A stretch of 64,000 nt of DNA from Saccharolobus caldissimus (GTDB lineage: Archaea > Thermoproteota > Thermoprotei_A > Sulfolobales > Sulfolobaceae). The notes under the pieces were generated by a model. It was given only the letters and a program-made list of their open reading frames with translations, did not search any database and was not told the origin of the DNA. The stretch spans positions 2,382,001 to 2,446,000 of the forward strand of contig NZ_AP025226.1 in NCBI RefSeq assembly GCF_020886315.1, given 5' to 3'. The position numbers and the translations under genes were made by a program. Every line of letters begins with the position of its first letter. Positions within the stretch are counted from its first letter, which is position 1. Positions 36,896-46,239 of this stretch are shown here, one piece after another.

Positions 36896-37283
36896 TATTT
36901 TAATTTAAAATTGAATAATATAACAAATATAAAATTAATTTATATGGTAATCTTAAAATAAATTTAATAAATATATAAGTTTTAATTCTATATTTCCTTA
37001 ATATAGGTTACATAAAATATCGCATTTAAAATGAGCTAAACTTTATCTGAAAAGGATTAAGGTTTTCTACGTTATGGTGCACCTATGTTTACCAAGCTAT
37101 TATAAAACTTATGATTAAATTTTATTACAGCGTTTTAATTGTTAAAATAGTAATATTATAATATTTGTATTACAATTTTATCTATATTTTAAAATAATAT
37201 AAAGATCTTGATTTTTCCTTATGGATTAAAATTTAGTAGTTATTTTAAAATTGATTATTTGATTAAAAGGAAGGTTTAGCATT

Positions 37284-37370
37284 AACGAGTATGGACAACA
37301 ATTTTGTTAATTCAGTATAAATCATATAAAATATAAGTTTAATTTCAATTCATCACATAATTTCTTCGTG
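37284..37370. repeat. Solo end of the IS6-type element or its miniature
   Basis: GAGTATGGACAACAATTTTG and the next 60 bases match the right end of the IS6-type element at 9780-9854 and of the miniature at 52746-52953 (reverse orientation). No matching second end lies nearby, so it is a remnant. Confidence 0.55.
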
Positions 37371-37428
37371 AATAAAATGTATATATACAATTTTAATCTA
37401 TATTAAAAATTTTATTGTACAATTAAAG

Positions 37429-37535
37429 GAGAGTGTCGTTATTAAGCTATAAATTTTTTCAATATACTAATCATTATACTTAGTGCCGAAAGTACATTAT
37501 AATGATGATTTTTGTAGCTTAGTGCTGACACTGTC
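37429..37535. repeat. Miniature element family 1, copy B
   Basis: GAGAGTGTCGTTATTAAGCT ... TTGTAGCTTAGTGCTGACAC, with the internal ACTTAGTGCCGAAAGTACAT shared by the other copies. No flanking duplication is evident, so it is an older insertion than the copies at 20826 and 59869. Confidence 0.65.
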
Positions 37536-37779
37536 TCTATACTGGCATTAACTTTAAAAAAGACTAATTGGCAAGCACCTAAAACGTTCTTATAGTATTT
37601 TTAGTAAATTATTAATAATTAAGTATAAATTCTAAAAAATAAATAAATATTCTTGTATAATAGTTCTATATTAAAAATAAATAAAATATAGGATATAATT
37701 TAAAATGTTCTATTATTCTAAAGCTCAGGAAGAATATGTTTAAAAGTATTTAATACTTCTACACTAGTATATAAATATA

Positions 37780-40638
37780 ATGCCACATCTAATAAGTGAA
37801 GACGAAATTAACATTTATCAAGATTTATTAAGAAAGGAAGTAGAAAAATTTCGAAATAGTCAAAAAAGGGACTTTGATGTAGCTCTTTTAACTAATAGCG
37901 ATATAGATAAAATTATTAAAAAATATAACCACGGAAGAGAAATATTTAATGAATTACTTAGGAAAAGAATGATTATAAAATATTGTGATAAGTATAGAAC
38001 AGCTCATATGGATCTATTAGCTAAGGCAGCTTTTATTAGGCAATATATTAATTCAGAACCTTACGCATTAGAATATGATATTATGCTAGTTGAAGAACCA
38101 TTTCCAGATTTTGGTTCATCTAGAATAAATGACTTACTTCAGATTATAGAGACTAAATTAAAAAGAGATAATTTACCAAAAAATATTATAGAAATTATTA
38201 AAAATATTATAAAAAGAGTATTAGACGAATATAATATAAACGGTTTATCAAGCTTTCAAAGATATATTATTGATATAATTCTTAATACTGATTATAAATA
38301 CATACCACTTGTCGCTCCTACTGCTACTGGAAAGACTATTACATTTGTTATTCCTGCATTAATATATTTACTAGAGTCTATATTCAGAGGAGAAGAGCCG
38401 ATAAATCTCATATTTATATATCCTAGAAAGGCTTTAGCAAAAGACCAAATAGAAAAATTCTTAGGTTATCTTGTTGTAATTAATGATGAATTAAAGAAAT
38501 ATGGCAAAAAGATTACAATAGCCCTAGAGGACGGTGATACTCCTAATACAATTAAAGAAAACGATACTTATAGAGGGCTTAAGTGCCCAAGATGTAAAGG
38601 TGATCTAATATATACTAGAAATGGAATTAAATGCGATAGATGCGGTTATGTTTACGACTTTATAATTCCTACAAAGGAAGAAATTAAGTCTTCTCCACCA
38701 AATATATTAATTACAAATTTATGGATTTTATATAGAAGATTATTAAATATGAAAACCGTAAATAATTTTAAGAACGTAAAATATATCGTGTTAGATGAAG
38801 TGCATGCTTACGATGGCATTTTATATTATCATCTGAAATTTATCTTAAGGTTACTTTTCTCGTTAAAGAAGCTTATTAATTCCACTGATATAGAGAAGAT
38901 AGTATTTTCATCTGCAACCATACCATACTATAGAGAATTTATATCTAAACTAGTATGCTGTGGTAATGAGAATTGCATTCCCAACGATATATTAACGTAT
39001 ACAGATTTCTACACTAGGAATTCTTCTAATATAACTAAAAAGCGTCTAATTTTATATGAGTTCTTGCTTCCCAATATAGGAATAGGAGTAGAAACGTTAA
39101 CAGAAGACGTTACAGAAGTAGTTTTAGCGTGGTTAAAGGAGTATAAATTTAAGGGTATATTATTTGCAGATAGTATTGCTGGCATTACTAATTTCTATAA
39201 GTATTTTGAAAATACAATACTTGGCCAGAGAAATGCAAGAGAAATAAAAGACCATATTTGTTATAACAATCTAAGCGATCTATGTAATCATAATGAATAT
39301 TATTGGCCATACTTATCGAACTATCATAATGTTTGTAGTAATGATATGAATCTAAAAAATCTAGCTGATGAGTTAAAACGTGGAATAGATCAGCACTATT
39401 CTGTATTATCCCTGCAAGAGAGATTAAAGATAGAGGAAAACTTTAAAAATAATCCGTTTAAGCTACTCCTTTTCGCTACATCAACATTAGAATTAGGAAT
39501 AGATATTGGAGATATTGCAGTAATAGTTCAGCATAAGTTACCTTTATCTAGAGAGAGTTTCCTCCAAAGAGTGGGAAGAGCTGGAAGAAGTGAGAATACT
39601 TATAGAATAGCAACAGGCATTATAATTTTGCAATCAACTCCATTTGCTTCTTTATACATGTTTAGCTCGGATTTAAGGAATCTACTTATCAATGCAGGCT
39701 ATAGTTCCTTATTAAATTCAATAGATTCTATCAATGCTCAGATAGTATTACAGTACATATTTTCCTATTTCTTATTAAAAAGAGCCATAAATAAATTCAA
39801 GACATGTGTAGATGACAGGAGTAATCGAGATGAGTGCGAAACCATAGTAAAGGAGCTAGTTGAGGATATAGATAGAAACCTAGATAACTGCTCATATGAG
39901 TTACAAAATGCATTATGTATAAATTTAGATTCCATTAAACATGATATAAGGAATCTGATTGATACGTTAAAAATCATTATAAATAGTGATATAAAAGGTG
40001 AAGATAATAATTGTATAAGCATTGCTAAAGGGCTAAAAGAGGATATTAATAATGCATTATCTAAAATTTATGAAGTTATTAATGAATTAAATGAATCGGA
40101 AATAGAAAAAGTTATTGGTAATAAAAAATATATATTGACAAATATTGTATATAGAATTCACAGTAAGATAGAACAGCTTAATGATGTTATATACAACAGC
40201 TCTACTAGCATAAATCAAATTAAGGAAATAATAAAATCAATAGAACTGAAGGCTGAAGAAATAAACTCTTACATTAGATCACTTGAGGAGAATAAATCTA
40301 AGCTAAAGTCTACAAATAATCTTTTAGAAAGAATGAGAAATAAAGAAGCTTTAAATAATCTCGAGAAAATAATAAATAGACTTCGTGAAGCCTATGAAAG
40401 CATAAAGGAGAATCTAATAAGAGATCTAAAAGACATTATCGCAGATAATAGTGTTAAAAAATGTCTTACTACATTTCGTTACTTTAATAAAACTTCGCCG
40501 AATATTAACGAATATAATGATATATTTAGCATTATACGAGAAAAGTTTGCTAATGATATATTTATAGATTTACTTATGACTCCTCCTTCTCCATCAATTG
40601 AATTAAAGAATATAGAAGAGGCTGATGATAATGAGTGA
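37780..40638 (+). CDS. drmA: DrmA-like SF2 helicase
   Basis: This 952-residue DEAD/H-box helicase has Walker A LVAPTATGKTITFVIPAL (about 178-190), a zinc finger inside the helicase core (LKCPRCKGDLIYTRNG with CDRCGYVY), VLDEVHAYDG (DEVH), VFSSATIPYY (III), LLFATSTLELGIDIGDIAVI and FLQRVGRAGRSENTY (VI). The last 300 residues are predicted coiled coil. This is the helicase type paired with DUF1998 proteins, i.e. DrmA of DISARM. It overlaps the next gene by 14 bases. Confidence 0.75.
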   Translation: MPHLISEDEINIYQDLLRKEVEKFRNSQKRDFDVALLTNSDIDKIIKKYNHGREIFNELLRKRMIIKYCDKYRTAHMDLLAKAAFIRQYINSEPYALEYDIMLVEEPFPDFGSSRINDLLQIIETKLKRDNLPKNIIEIIKNIIKRVLDEYNINGLSSFQRYIIDIILNTDYKYIPLVAPTATGKTITFVIPALIYLLESIFRGEEPINLIFIYPRKALAKDQIEKFLGYLVVINDELKKYGKKITIALEDGDTPNTIKENDTYRGLKCPRCKGDLIYTRNGIKCDRCGYVYDFIIPTKEEIKSSPPNILITNLWILYRRLLNMKTVNNFKNVKYIVLDEVHAYDGILYYHLKFILRLLFSLKKLINSTDIEKIVFSSATIPYYREFISKLVCCGNENCIPNDILTYTDFYTRNSSNITKKRLILYEFLLPNIGIGVETLTEDVTEVVLAWLKEYKFKGILFADSIAGITNFYKYFENTILGQRNAREIKDHICYNNLSDLCNHNEYYWPYLSNYHNVCSNDMNLKNLADELKRGIDQHYSVLSLQERLKIEENFKNNPFKLLLFATSTLELGIDIGDIAVIVQHKLPLSRESFLQRVGRAGRSENTYRIATGIIILQSTPFASLYMFSSDLRNLLINAGYSSLLNSIDSINAQIVLQYIFSYFLLKRAINKFKTCVDDRSNRDECETIVKELVEDIDRNLDNCSYELQNALCINLDSIKHDIRNLIDTLKIIINSDIKGEDNNCISIAKGLKEDINNALSKIYEVINELNESEIEKVIGNKKYILTNIVYRIHSKIEQLNDVIYNSSTSINQIKEIIKSIELKAEEINSYIRSLEENKSKLKSTNNLLERMRNKEALNNLEKIINRLREAYESIKENLIRDLKDIIADNSVKKCLTTFRYFNKTSPNINEYNDIFSIIREKFANDIFIDLLMTPPSPSIELKNIEEADDNE

Positions 40639-42721
40639 GTATTCTGGAACTAAAAGAAGTGGCATTCAAGCATTATACACTTTTACCCCGTTTAAATTAC
40701 TTTTCGGTAAAAATGGCTATGGCTTAGTATTAGTACCTATTTTATATTATAAAAACAGAAATACAATAGACTGGAAAAAAGGTATAGCGGATAATTTTAA
40801 TGTACCATATTATAGAAGAGATTTTGAAGTAATACGTCCAAACGAGATAAAACCATACGTTTTTACACCTAATTCTAAAAATAGTGTAGAGTATATGCAT
40901 CATTTGCTATCTAATTCTAGCCATTACATAGATATGAACGATGCAGCTAGTCCTTTCCCTCTTATTGCAAAATATAGTTATTCTTCTCTGATTAATGGAT
41001 ATTATTGTAAATATGGCCTAATTTTATTACATGACTCTAAAGAGTGCCCATTGGCAAGCCGATGTAAATTGTTTAAGCCTAAAAAAGGCAGAGATTGTGA
41101 GTACTATAATGGTCCTATGCCTTATGAGAGGTTATATACAGTATTTCCCCATATCGTCAGACGCATAAGAGAAGGCGGTATAGACAATAAAAAGAGAATC
41201 TTAACCTTAATAGTAGTTAAAATAGGAAATTCTGATAGAATTTTGGGTAAAATAGAATTTAGTGATAAGTTGAACCTGGAAGCTTTCTCTGACGCTACAA
41301 TCTTTTACGCTAAGGCAGCAGACCTCATGTACAAGGATTTTTTATGGACGTCTTATGAAAAGGGAATAGGATTTAGATTAAATAATTTAAACGGTTTAAT
41401 ATTCAAATTTAACGATTCCGCTTTAAATGACTATATATCATTTTTAATTAAGAGTAATCAAGAAATAGAAGATTGGTTATGCGCTAAAATGTTTATATAT
41501 TTTGGTAACAGAAATAGAATTTATTTAAGAAAATTCAGTTTATCTCAAAATGGATTTAATGCTATGAATAGATTTGAGAAACTTATAGATGAAATAATAA
41601 GTAATAAAGCCAAGGCTATATGCAATAGGGATAATTTAATTCTATTTGGTAGTTTTATATTAGTACACACATTAGCCCACGTCATTATTAATATAGGTAC
41701 CTCAATGGTTAATCAAGCCATTTCAGCGGATTATACATACTATATTGAGCATCCAATCTTTGGAGATGTCTCAACATCTGTATATGTTGTTGAAAGTATA
41801 TACGGAGGATTTGGGTATCTAAAAACCTTAAGCACAATGATAAATAGAGGTGATCAGATATTGCGTAAAATTTTAGATAATTTAACTCAAATGTATAACG
41901 ATCATGAAAAAAGATTTAACAGCTCACTATCTAACTTAAACGGGATTATTAACAATTTTATTGGAAGATTAGATAATAACTTACTTAGAAGAACATTGGA
42001 AATATTTCAAGATTGGGTTAACGGACCTTTTCCAAGAACTTTTCCCTATCATTTCGTTATTAGAAACTACTTAGGAGAAAGATATAGCTCAGTCATCAAT
42101 AGGGATGGAGATACTAGACAAGCTTTCAAGGATATGATCGCAGCATTACCATTATGTTGGGATGGATGTAACATGTGTGTGGGAATGGATAAAGGCTGCA
42201 TGTTTGGACCTTATGACCAACCGTTCCTTATAAGCAGGAAAATAGTAAGTGAGCTTATAAAAACTCATATAGACTGGCTAGGGAGGAATACTTTTTCGTT
42301 TACGACTAATTTATACAATGTATTTAAGGATTTAATAAATTTAGCAGAAAATGAGATTAAAATTATATCTCCTTGGATAAGTAAGGAAATAATAAATGAG
42401 TTAAAGAAGGTTAAGAAGGAGAAAGATTTACGTATAACTATTATATGCTTAGATGATAAGAGTAATAGCGAGGCTATTACAGAGGCCGAGGAAAACGAAA
42501 TGCGCGTAGTCAAAATACCTTCAATAAGTGAACAAGGTATTATACATTCTAAAATAATGATAATAGACGACGCAATAGCTCTTACTGGTTCGGCTAATTT
42601 TACAATAAATGGATTGACGAAAAATATAGAAACAGAAATGGTTATTATAGATCCGAGTGAAATGGTAAAACTTACAGAACAATTTAACAAGATTATTATG
42701 AATTATGAGAGTAACAAATAA
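40625..42721 (+). CDS. DrmB-like DUF1998 protein fused to a DrmC-like phospholipase-D domain
   Basis: Residues 1-540 of 698 carry the DUF1998 features: N-terminal Cys cluster (ECPLASRCKLFKPKKGRDC), LVHTLAHVIINIGTSMVNQA, VYVVESIYGGFGYLKTL and LPLCWDGCNMCVGMDKGCMF. Residues about 570-698 form one phospholipase-D half: IKIISPWISKEIINEL, then IIHSKIMIIDDAIALTGSAN, an HxK(x4)D motif followed by GSxN. In DISARM these are the separate proteins DrmB and DrmC; here they are one chain. A single HKD motif implies a dimer for catalysis. It overlaps drmA by 14 bases and is convergent with the methylase gene. Confidence 0.75.
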   Translation: MIMSEYSGTKRSGIQALYTFTPFKLLFGKNGYGLVLVPILYYKNRNTIDWKKGIADNFNVPYYRRDFEVIRPNEIKPYVFTPNSKNSVEYMHHLLSNSSHYIDMNDAASPFPLIAKYSYSSLINGYYCKYGLILLHDSKECPLASRCKLFKPKKGRDCEYYNGPMPYERLYTVFPHIVRRIREGGIDNKKRILTLIVVKIGNSDRILGKIEFSDKLNLEAFSDATIFYAKAADLMYKDFLWTSYEKGIGFRLNNLNGLIFKFNDSALNDYISFLIKSNQEIEDWLCAKMFIYFGNRNRIYLRKFSLSQNGFNAMNRFEKLIDEIISNKAKAICNRDNLILFGSFILVHTLAHVIINIGTSMVNQAISADYTYYIEHPIFGDVSTSVYVVESIYGGFGYLKTLSTMINRGDQILRKILDNLTQMYNDHEKRFNSSLSNLNGIINNFIGRLDNNLLRRTLEIFQDWVNGPFPRTFPYHFVIRNYLGERYSSVINRDGDTRQAFKDMIAALPLCWDGCNMCVGMDKGCMFGPYDQPFLISRKIVSELIKTHIDWLGRNTFSFTTNLYNVFKDLINLAENEIKIISPWISKEIINELKKVKKEKDLRITIICLDDKSNSEAITEAEENEMRVVKIPSISEQGIIHSKIMIIDDAIALTGSANFTINGLTKNIETEMVIIDPSEMVKLTEQFNKIIMNYESNK

Positions 42722-43785
42722 ATTAATATATATTTTTTACCACCTTTAGGGCCTATATTTCTCTGTTTTTCTATCTCTATATTCTCTATTCTAATTTTTC
42801 CCCACCTCTCTCTTACTAACGTTATTACTTTCTGTTTAAACTCCTCTTTATCATAATGAAAAAGAAGATACTTCCTTTTTATTTTCTTAGTTTTTCTGAG
42901 AAATTTATCTAACAATTGGAGATATTTATTATGGTCAATCCCTTTATTTGGATTCACAATTATTTCATTATACATTTTGAAATCTATACTTTGCCCAGTA
43001 AGTACTTTAACGATTTCCCTAAATCTACTTTCCCTTAACCAGACCCAGTAAAAGAAGGAAAGTTCCATATATTGAACTTCATCAAAGAATGGCGGATCGG
43101 TAAACAATATGAAGTCATTATTATATTTAAAACTAGTTGCATTCTTAATTAGTAGTTCTACATCTTCATGAAGTCTATATCCTTTATTCCTTTTGAAATA
43201 TAAATAGAACCTTTCAACTTCGGATTTAAATGCCTCAATTGCATCTACTTCTTTATGCTTCTTAGGAATCCAGTAAGAGGGAACTCCCCAGCTTCCAGCA
43301 TTTTCCCTTTTCATCTTTGAAGCTTTAAAAAGTGAAGAGCAAAAAGCCCCGTATAAGGCTATCTTAACTTCTGGTGAAGTTTCTACTCTATCAATTCCTT
43401 TTAGAATAGAGTAAAGCTTCCTAAAATTATTTAGTGAAAAGAATTGCGAAACCCTCTCTGCATTCCTCTTCTTCCAGAAGGGCTTACCATTTGAGTAATA
43501 AAGATAATCGTTCCTTAATGTTCTCTTTCTAATTTCACTTAAATTTTCTAAAACCTCATCTCCTCTTCTCCTAAATTCTTCAGCGTCAATTTTAACTATA
43601 TTGACGAAAGCTACAAGCCAGGCATAAGGATTAACATCAATGTATATAGCTCTATTACCGTGTTTTAGTGCAGAAAGTACTATGGTACCTGCACCACCAA
43701 ATGGATCAATAACTGTTCCGTTAATGTTTTCCATCAACTCGTCAATAAGCTTCAAAGGTTTTCTGCCCCAGTATCTCATTAACAT
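42703..43785 (-). CDS. Second DNA methylase of the defence island
   Basis: The 360-residue amino-methyltransferase has MLMRYWGRKPLKLIDELMEN at its start (short form of the DUF1156-like RKP motif), SAM motif TVIDPFGGAGTIVLSALKHG and catalytic LFTDPPFFDEVQYMELSFFY (DPPF). By the DPPF motif it should methylate an exocyclic amino group (N6-A or N4-C). It converges on the drmB-drmC gene with a 19-base tail-to-tail overlap. It probably protects host DNA together with or instead of the large DUF1156 enzyme. Confidence 0.7.
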   Translation of the reverse strand: MLMRYWGRKPLKLIDELMENINGTVIDPFGGAGTIVLSALKHGNRAIYIDVNPYAWLVAFVNIVKIDAEEFRRRGDEVLENLSEIRKRTLRNDYLYYSNGKPFWKKRNAERVSQFFSLNNFRKLYSILKGIDRVETSPEVKIALYGAFCSSLFKASKMKRENAGSWGVPSYWIPKKHKEVDAIEAFKSEVERFYLYFKRNKGYRLHEDVELLIKNATSFKYNNDFILFTDPPFFDEVQYMELSFFYWVWLRESRFREIVKVLTGQSIDFKMYNEIIVNPNKGIDHNKYLQLLDKFLRKTKKIKRKYLLFHYDKEEFKQKVITLVRERWGKIRIENIEIEKQRNIGPKGGKKYILIYLLLS

Positions 43786-44057
43786 ATGATTATATATGAA
43801 ATCATATTTTAAAACTTTACTACAATTTTTATCTTTTATCTTATTTATATATTCATTATTCTAAAATTTAACTCATAATGGTCATAAAAATTGTATTACC
43901 AAATAATAATCGTTTAAGATATTACTATATCTATATTATTAGGCAAGGTGTGCTAATTAACTAAGCACTATAAATAGCATACAGTGGTAATCAAAAATAT
44001 TATAACAAGAAGCCTAATTAAGATTGTTAGAAAACTAAACTAATTGTGGAAGAGAGT
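43786..44057. other. AT-rich spacer before ISC796 copy 2
   Basis: No coding capacity or structure was recognised in these 270 bases; they include the promoter side of the 42703-43785 methylase gene and the target site AAGAGAGT of ISC796. Confidence 0.35.
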
Positions 44058-44853
44058 GATAGTGTCGTCATTAGGGTATAAATTCTTGTATTACGAGTAT
44101 TACTTATGGGTAGGAAGCCTGTATTTAGGCAAGACTTAACTTGTCCTTCTTGTGGTAGTCATCATGTTGTTAAGTGTGGTAAGTCTTGGGGTAGGCAGAA
44201 GTTTTTGTGTAGGGATTGTGGTAAGCGTTTTTTGGGTGATGCTTCTAGGCATCATTATCATAAGAGGGTTAAGGAGGAGGCTTTAAGAATGTATGCTAAT
44301 GGTATGAGTATGAGGGCTATTTCTAGGGTTCTTAACGTACCTTTGGGTACTGTTTTCACTTGGGTTAAGCGTTATGGTGGGAGGAAGTATGAGAAGCTAG
44401 TTGACTTATGGAATAAGGCTAAAGAGTTTGTTAAGGGTAAGGTTGTTACTAAGGTTGTTGATGAGATGTGGACGTACTTGTACAGAAACACTAGGGCTTT
44501 CTACAAGTGGGTCTTCACTTGTTACGTTTTCACGAGTCTTGGACTCTACCTAGTTTACTCTGTTGGTGATAGGGATGAGAATACTTTCAGTGAGATTAAA
44601 ATGTACTTACCGGATGAGGGTAGGTGGGTGAGTGATGATTACAACGTTTACTTTTGGTTAAAGGATCACACGATTGTCTCACCCGTTAACCCCAACGAGG
44701 GGCTACATTCCTCACTAAGGGATAGGCTTGTACGCTTTAAGAGGGCAACAAAGGCAGTGAATAGGAGCATAAGCATGATAAAGTACTCCATAGCACTAGT
44801 CTTATGGGAGAGAAGGCTAATCCCAGAATTTATACCCTAATGACGACACTATC
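44058..44853 (+). mobile_element. ISC796-type IS1-family element, copy 2
   Basis: 796 bp with the same 28-bp terminal inverted repeats as copy 1, and an 8-bp target duplication AAGAGAGT at 44050-44057 and 44854-44861. It differs from copy 1 by one silent change near the end of the transposase gene. It marks the right border of the DISARM-like island. Confidence 0.9.
44106..44840 (+). CDS. IS1-family transposase of ISC796, copy 2
   Basis: Identical in protein sequence to the product of 8277-9011: N-terminal zinc-binding CPSCGSHH...CRDCGK, helix-turn-helix, and the DDE core of archaeal IS1 transposases. Complete and presumably active. Confidence 0.9.
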   Translation: MGRKPVFRQDLTCPSCGSHHVVKCGKSWGRQKFLCRDCGKRFLGDASRHHYHKRVKEEALRMYANGMSMRAISRVLNVPLGTVFTWVKRYGGRKYEKLVDLWNKAKEFVKGKVVTKVVDEMWTYLYRNTRAFYKWVFTCYVFTSLGLYLVYSVGDRDENTFSEIKMYLPDEGRWVSDDYNVYFWLKDHTIVSPVNPNEGLHSSLRDRLVRFKRATKAVNRSISMIKYSIALVLWERRLIPEFIP

Positions 44854-44941
44854 AAGAGAGTCGTCAGTTTTATAACGATTCTCAAATATTTTTAGGAAAC
44901 AAGGCATAGGCTAGGGAGATTTTCTGAAGTTTTTAACGAAC

Positions 44942-45037
44942 ATGAAGGAATATGAATTACTTTCTCTAATTAGAGAACCTAAGCAGCACTTAGATTTTGT
45001 AAGGAGAATTTTAGAGGATATGAAAGGAAACTCGTGA
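44942..45037 (+). pseudogene. Small remnant ORF (31 aa)
   Basis: MKEYELLSLIREPKQHLDFV then RRILEDMKGNS. This reads as the start of a larger, probably antitoxin-like or regulatory protein that is cut short. It sits between ISC796 and the IS5-like relic; there is no further evidence for function. Confidence 0.25.
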
Positions 45038-45105
45038 CGTTATCCAAGTTGATTAAAAAGCAATTCATGAGTAATATTAATAAGTAATTGGGATGAGATA
45101 ATATT

Positions 45106-46009
45106 ATGAAGACACTTTCAACTGAGAAAGACCTTTTGCTCAAGGTTGATAAAGTCTTTCCATGGGAAACGTTTAGGGATAAACTTAAGTCACTTTACTC
45201 CAAGAAACCCAAGTGAGACGTTATATTACTCCTCAAAGTCCTATTAATCAAGTTCGTCTACGACATCTCTTGGAATAACTTAGAGGGAGAAATTAGGGAT
45301 AGTAAAATGTTCATGAAATTCCTGGGTGGGAAAGTCCCACCAAAGAGCACAGTATTCTTCTTCTATAAGAGATTACAAGAAACAGTTGTCGATGAGGGGG
45401 AAACAATGCGGACAACCCTAATGGATGAGTTAAACAAGGCCTTAAACAAGGTGATCAAAGAGTATAGAGAAAAGGGCTTCGAACTTGAAGTAGGGAGAGA
45501 AAAACGATAGGTTCGAAGACTACCACATAATAGACACATTCTTCCGCGAGGGGAAGAGGAGTTTTCAAACCGGTCTAGAGAAGATCTCACTTGACCTTGA
45601 TGAGATTAACGACGATTTTCTCCTCATGAGTTATACTGTTTCTAAGCTCAAGTACTTTACAAGCTTTAGGAAGTATAAGGGTAGTTGGGGTAGGAAGCAT
45701 GGTAAGTCCTACTTTGGCTTTAAAGTTTGTTGAAAGGAAGACCAATTTTGTTTAAGGTTGGGTTAATTTGAGTGATTTGGCCTTTTCCTTTGATGATTTT
45801 AAGGTTATGGGGGATAGGGCTTCCAAGAAGAACATCTTGGTTAAGGGTGTTAGTTCTGCTAGGCTTCCGGTTAAGGGGTTAAGATTAGGGAAGGTAAGGC
45901 TTCTGCAACGACTTTGAGGGGTGTTGTGATAGAGGTATTCTTTCTTAACCTCTATCGTAATCTTGAAATTCTGTCAGCGAGGATTAGGACAAGGGTTTTA
46001 GTTAATTAA
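45106..46009 (+). pseudogene. IS5-like transposase, multiply broken
   Basis: The relic starts MKTLSTEKDLLLKVDKVFPW, continues (after a stop) VILLLKVLLIKFVYDISWNN, then MFMKFLGGKVPPKSTVFFFY, and after a shift DYHIIDTFFREGKRSFQTG, SKLKYFTSFRKYKGSWGRKH and finally NLYRNLEILSARIRTRVLVN to a stop. The layout (N-terminal domain, GGKVPPKST, IDTF, late GDRASKK) fits an IS5-family transposase such as those in Sulfolobus. At least three stops or frameshifts make it inactive. Confidence 0.6.
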
Positions 46010-46239
46010 CAAGGCTTGCTTACTAGTTTTAGTTGTGAGTATAACAAATTTTATTATGAAACTGTACAATTATTTGTATTATGTTTATTAATACATATTA
46101 TATAATCTTTTCTAGTTGAATATAATGAATAATTTTATAACAAGAAATATTATAGTTAAGATAATTTTTCAATTTTACTCAAACTATAACGTCACGAGCT
46201 TTCAAAACATTTTAAAAACTCCTAGAAAAGATATAAAAT

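Larger units (their letters stand above)
36896..37779. other. Long AT-rich intergenic region with two repeat relics
   Basis: No gene is visible. It contains an IS6-type end (37284-37370) and a family 1 miniature element (37429-37535), described separately. The last 40 bases before 37780 (CTACACTAGTATATAAATATA then ATG) give a TATA-like box about 10-15 bases from the start, so transcription may begin farther upstream. Confidence 0.4.
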
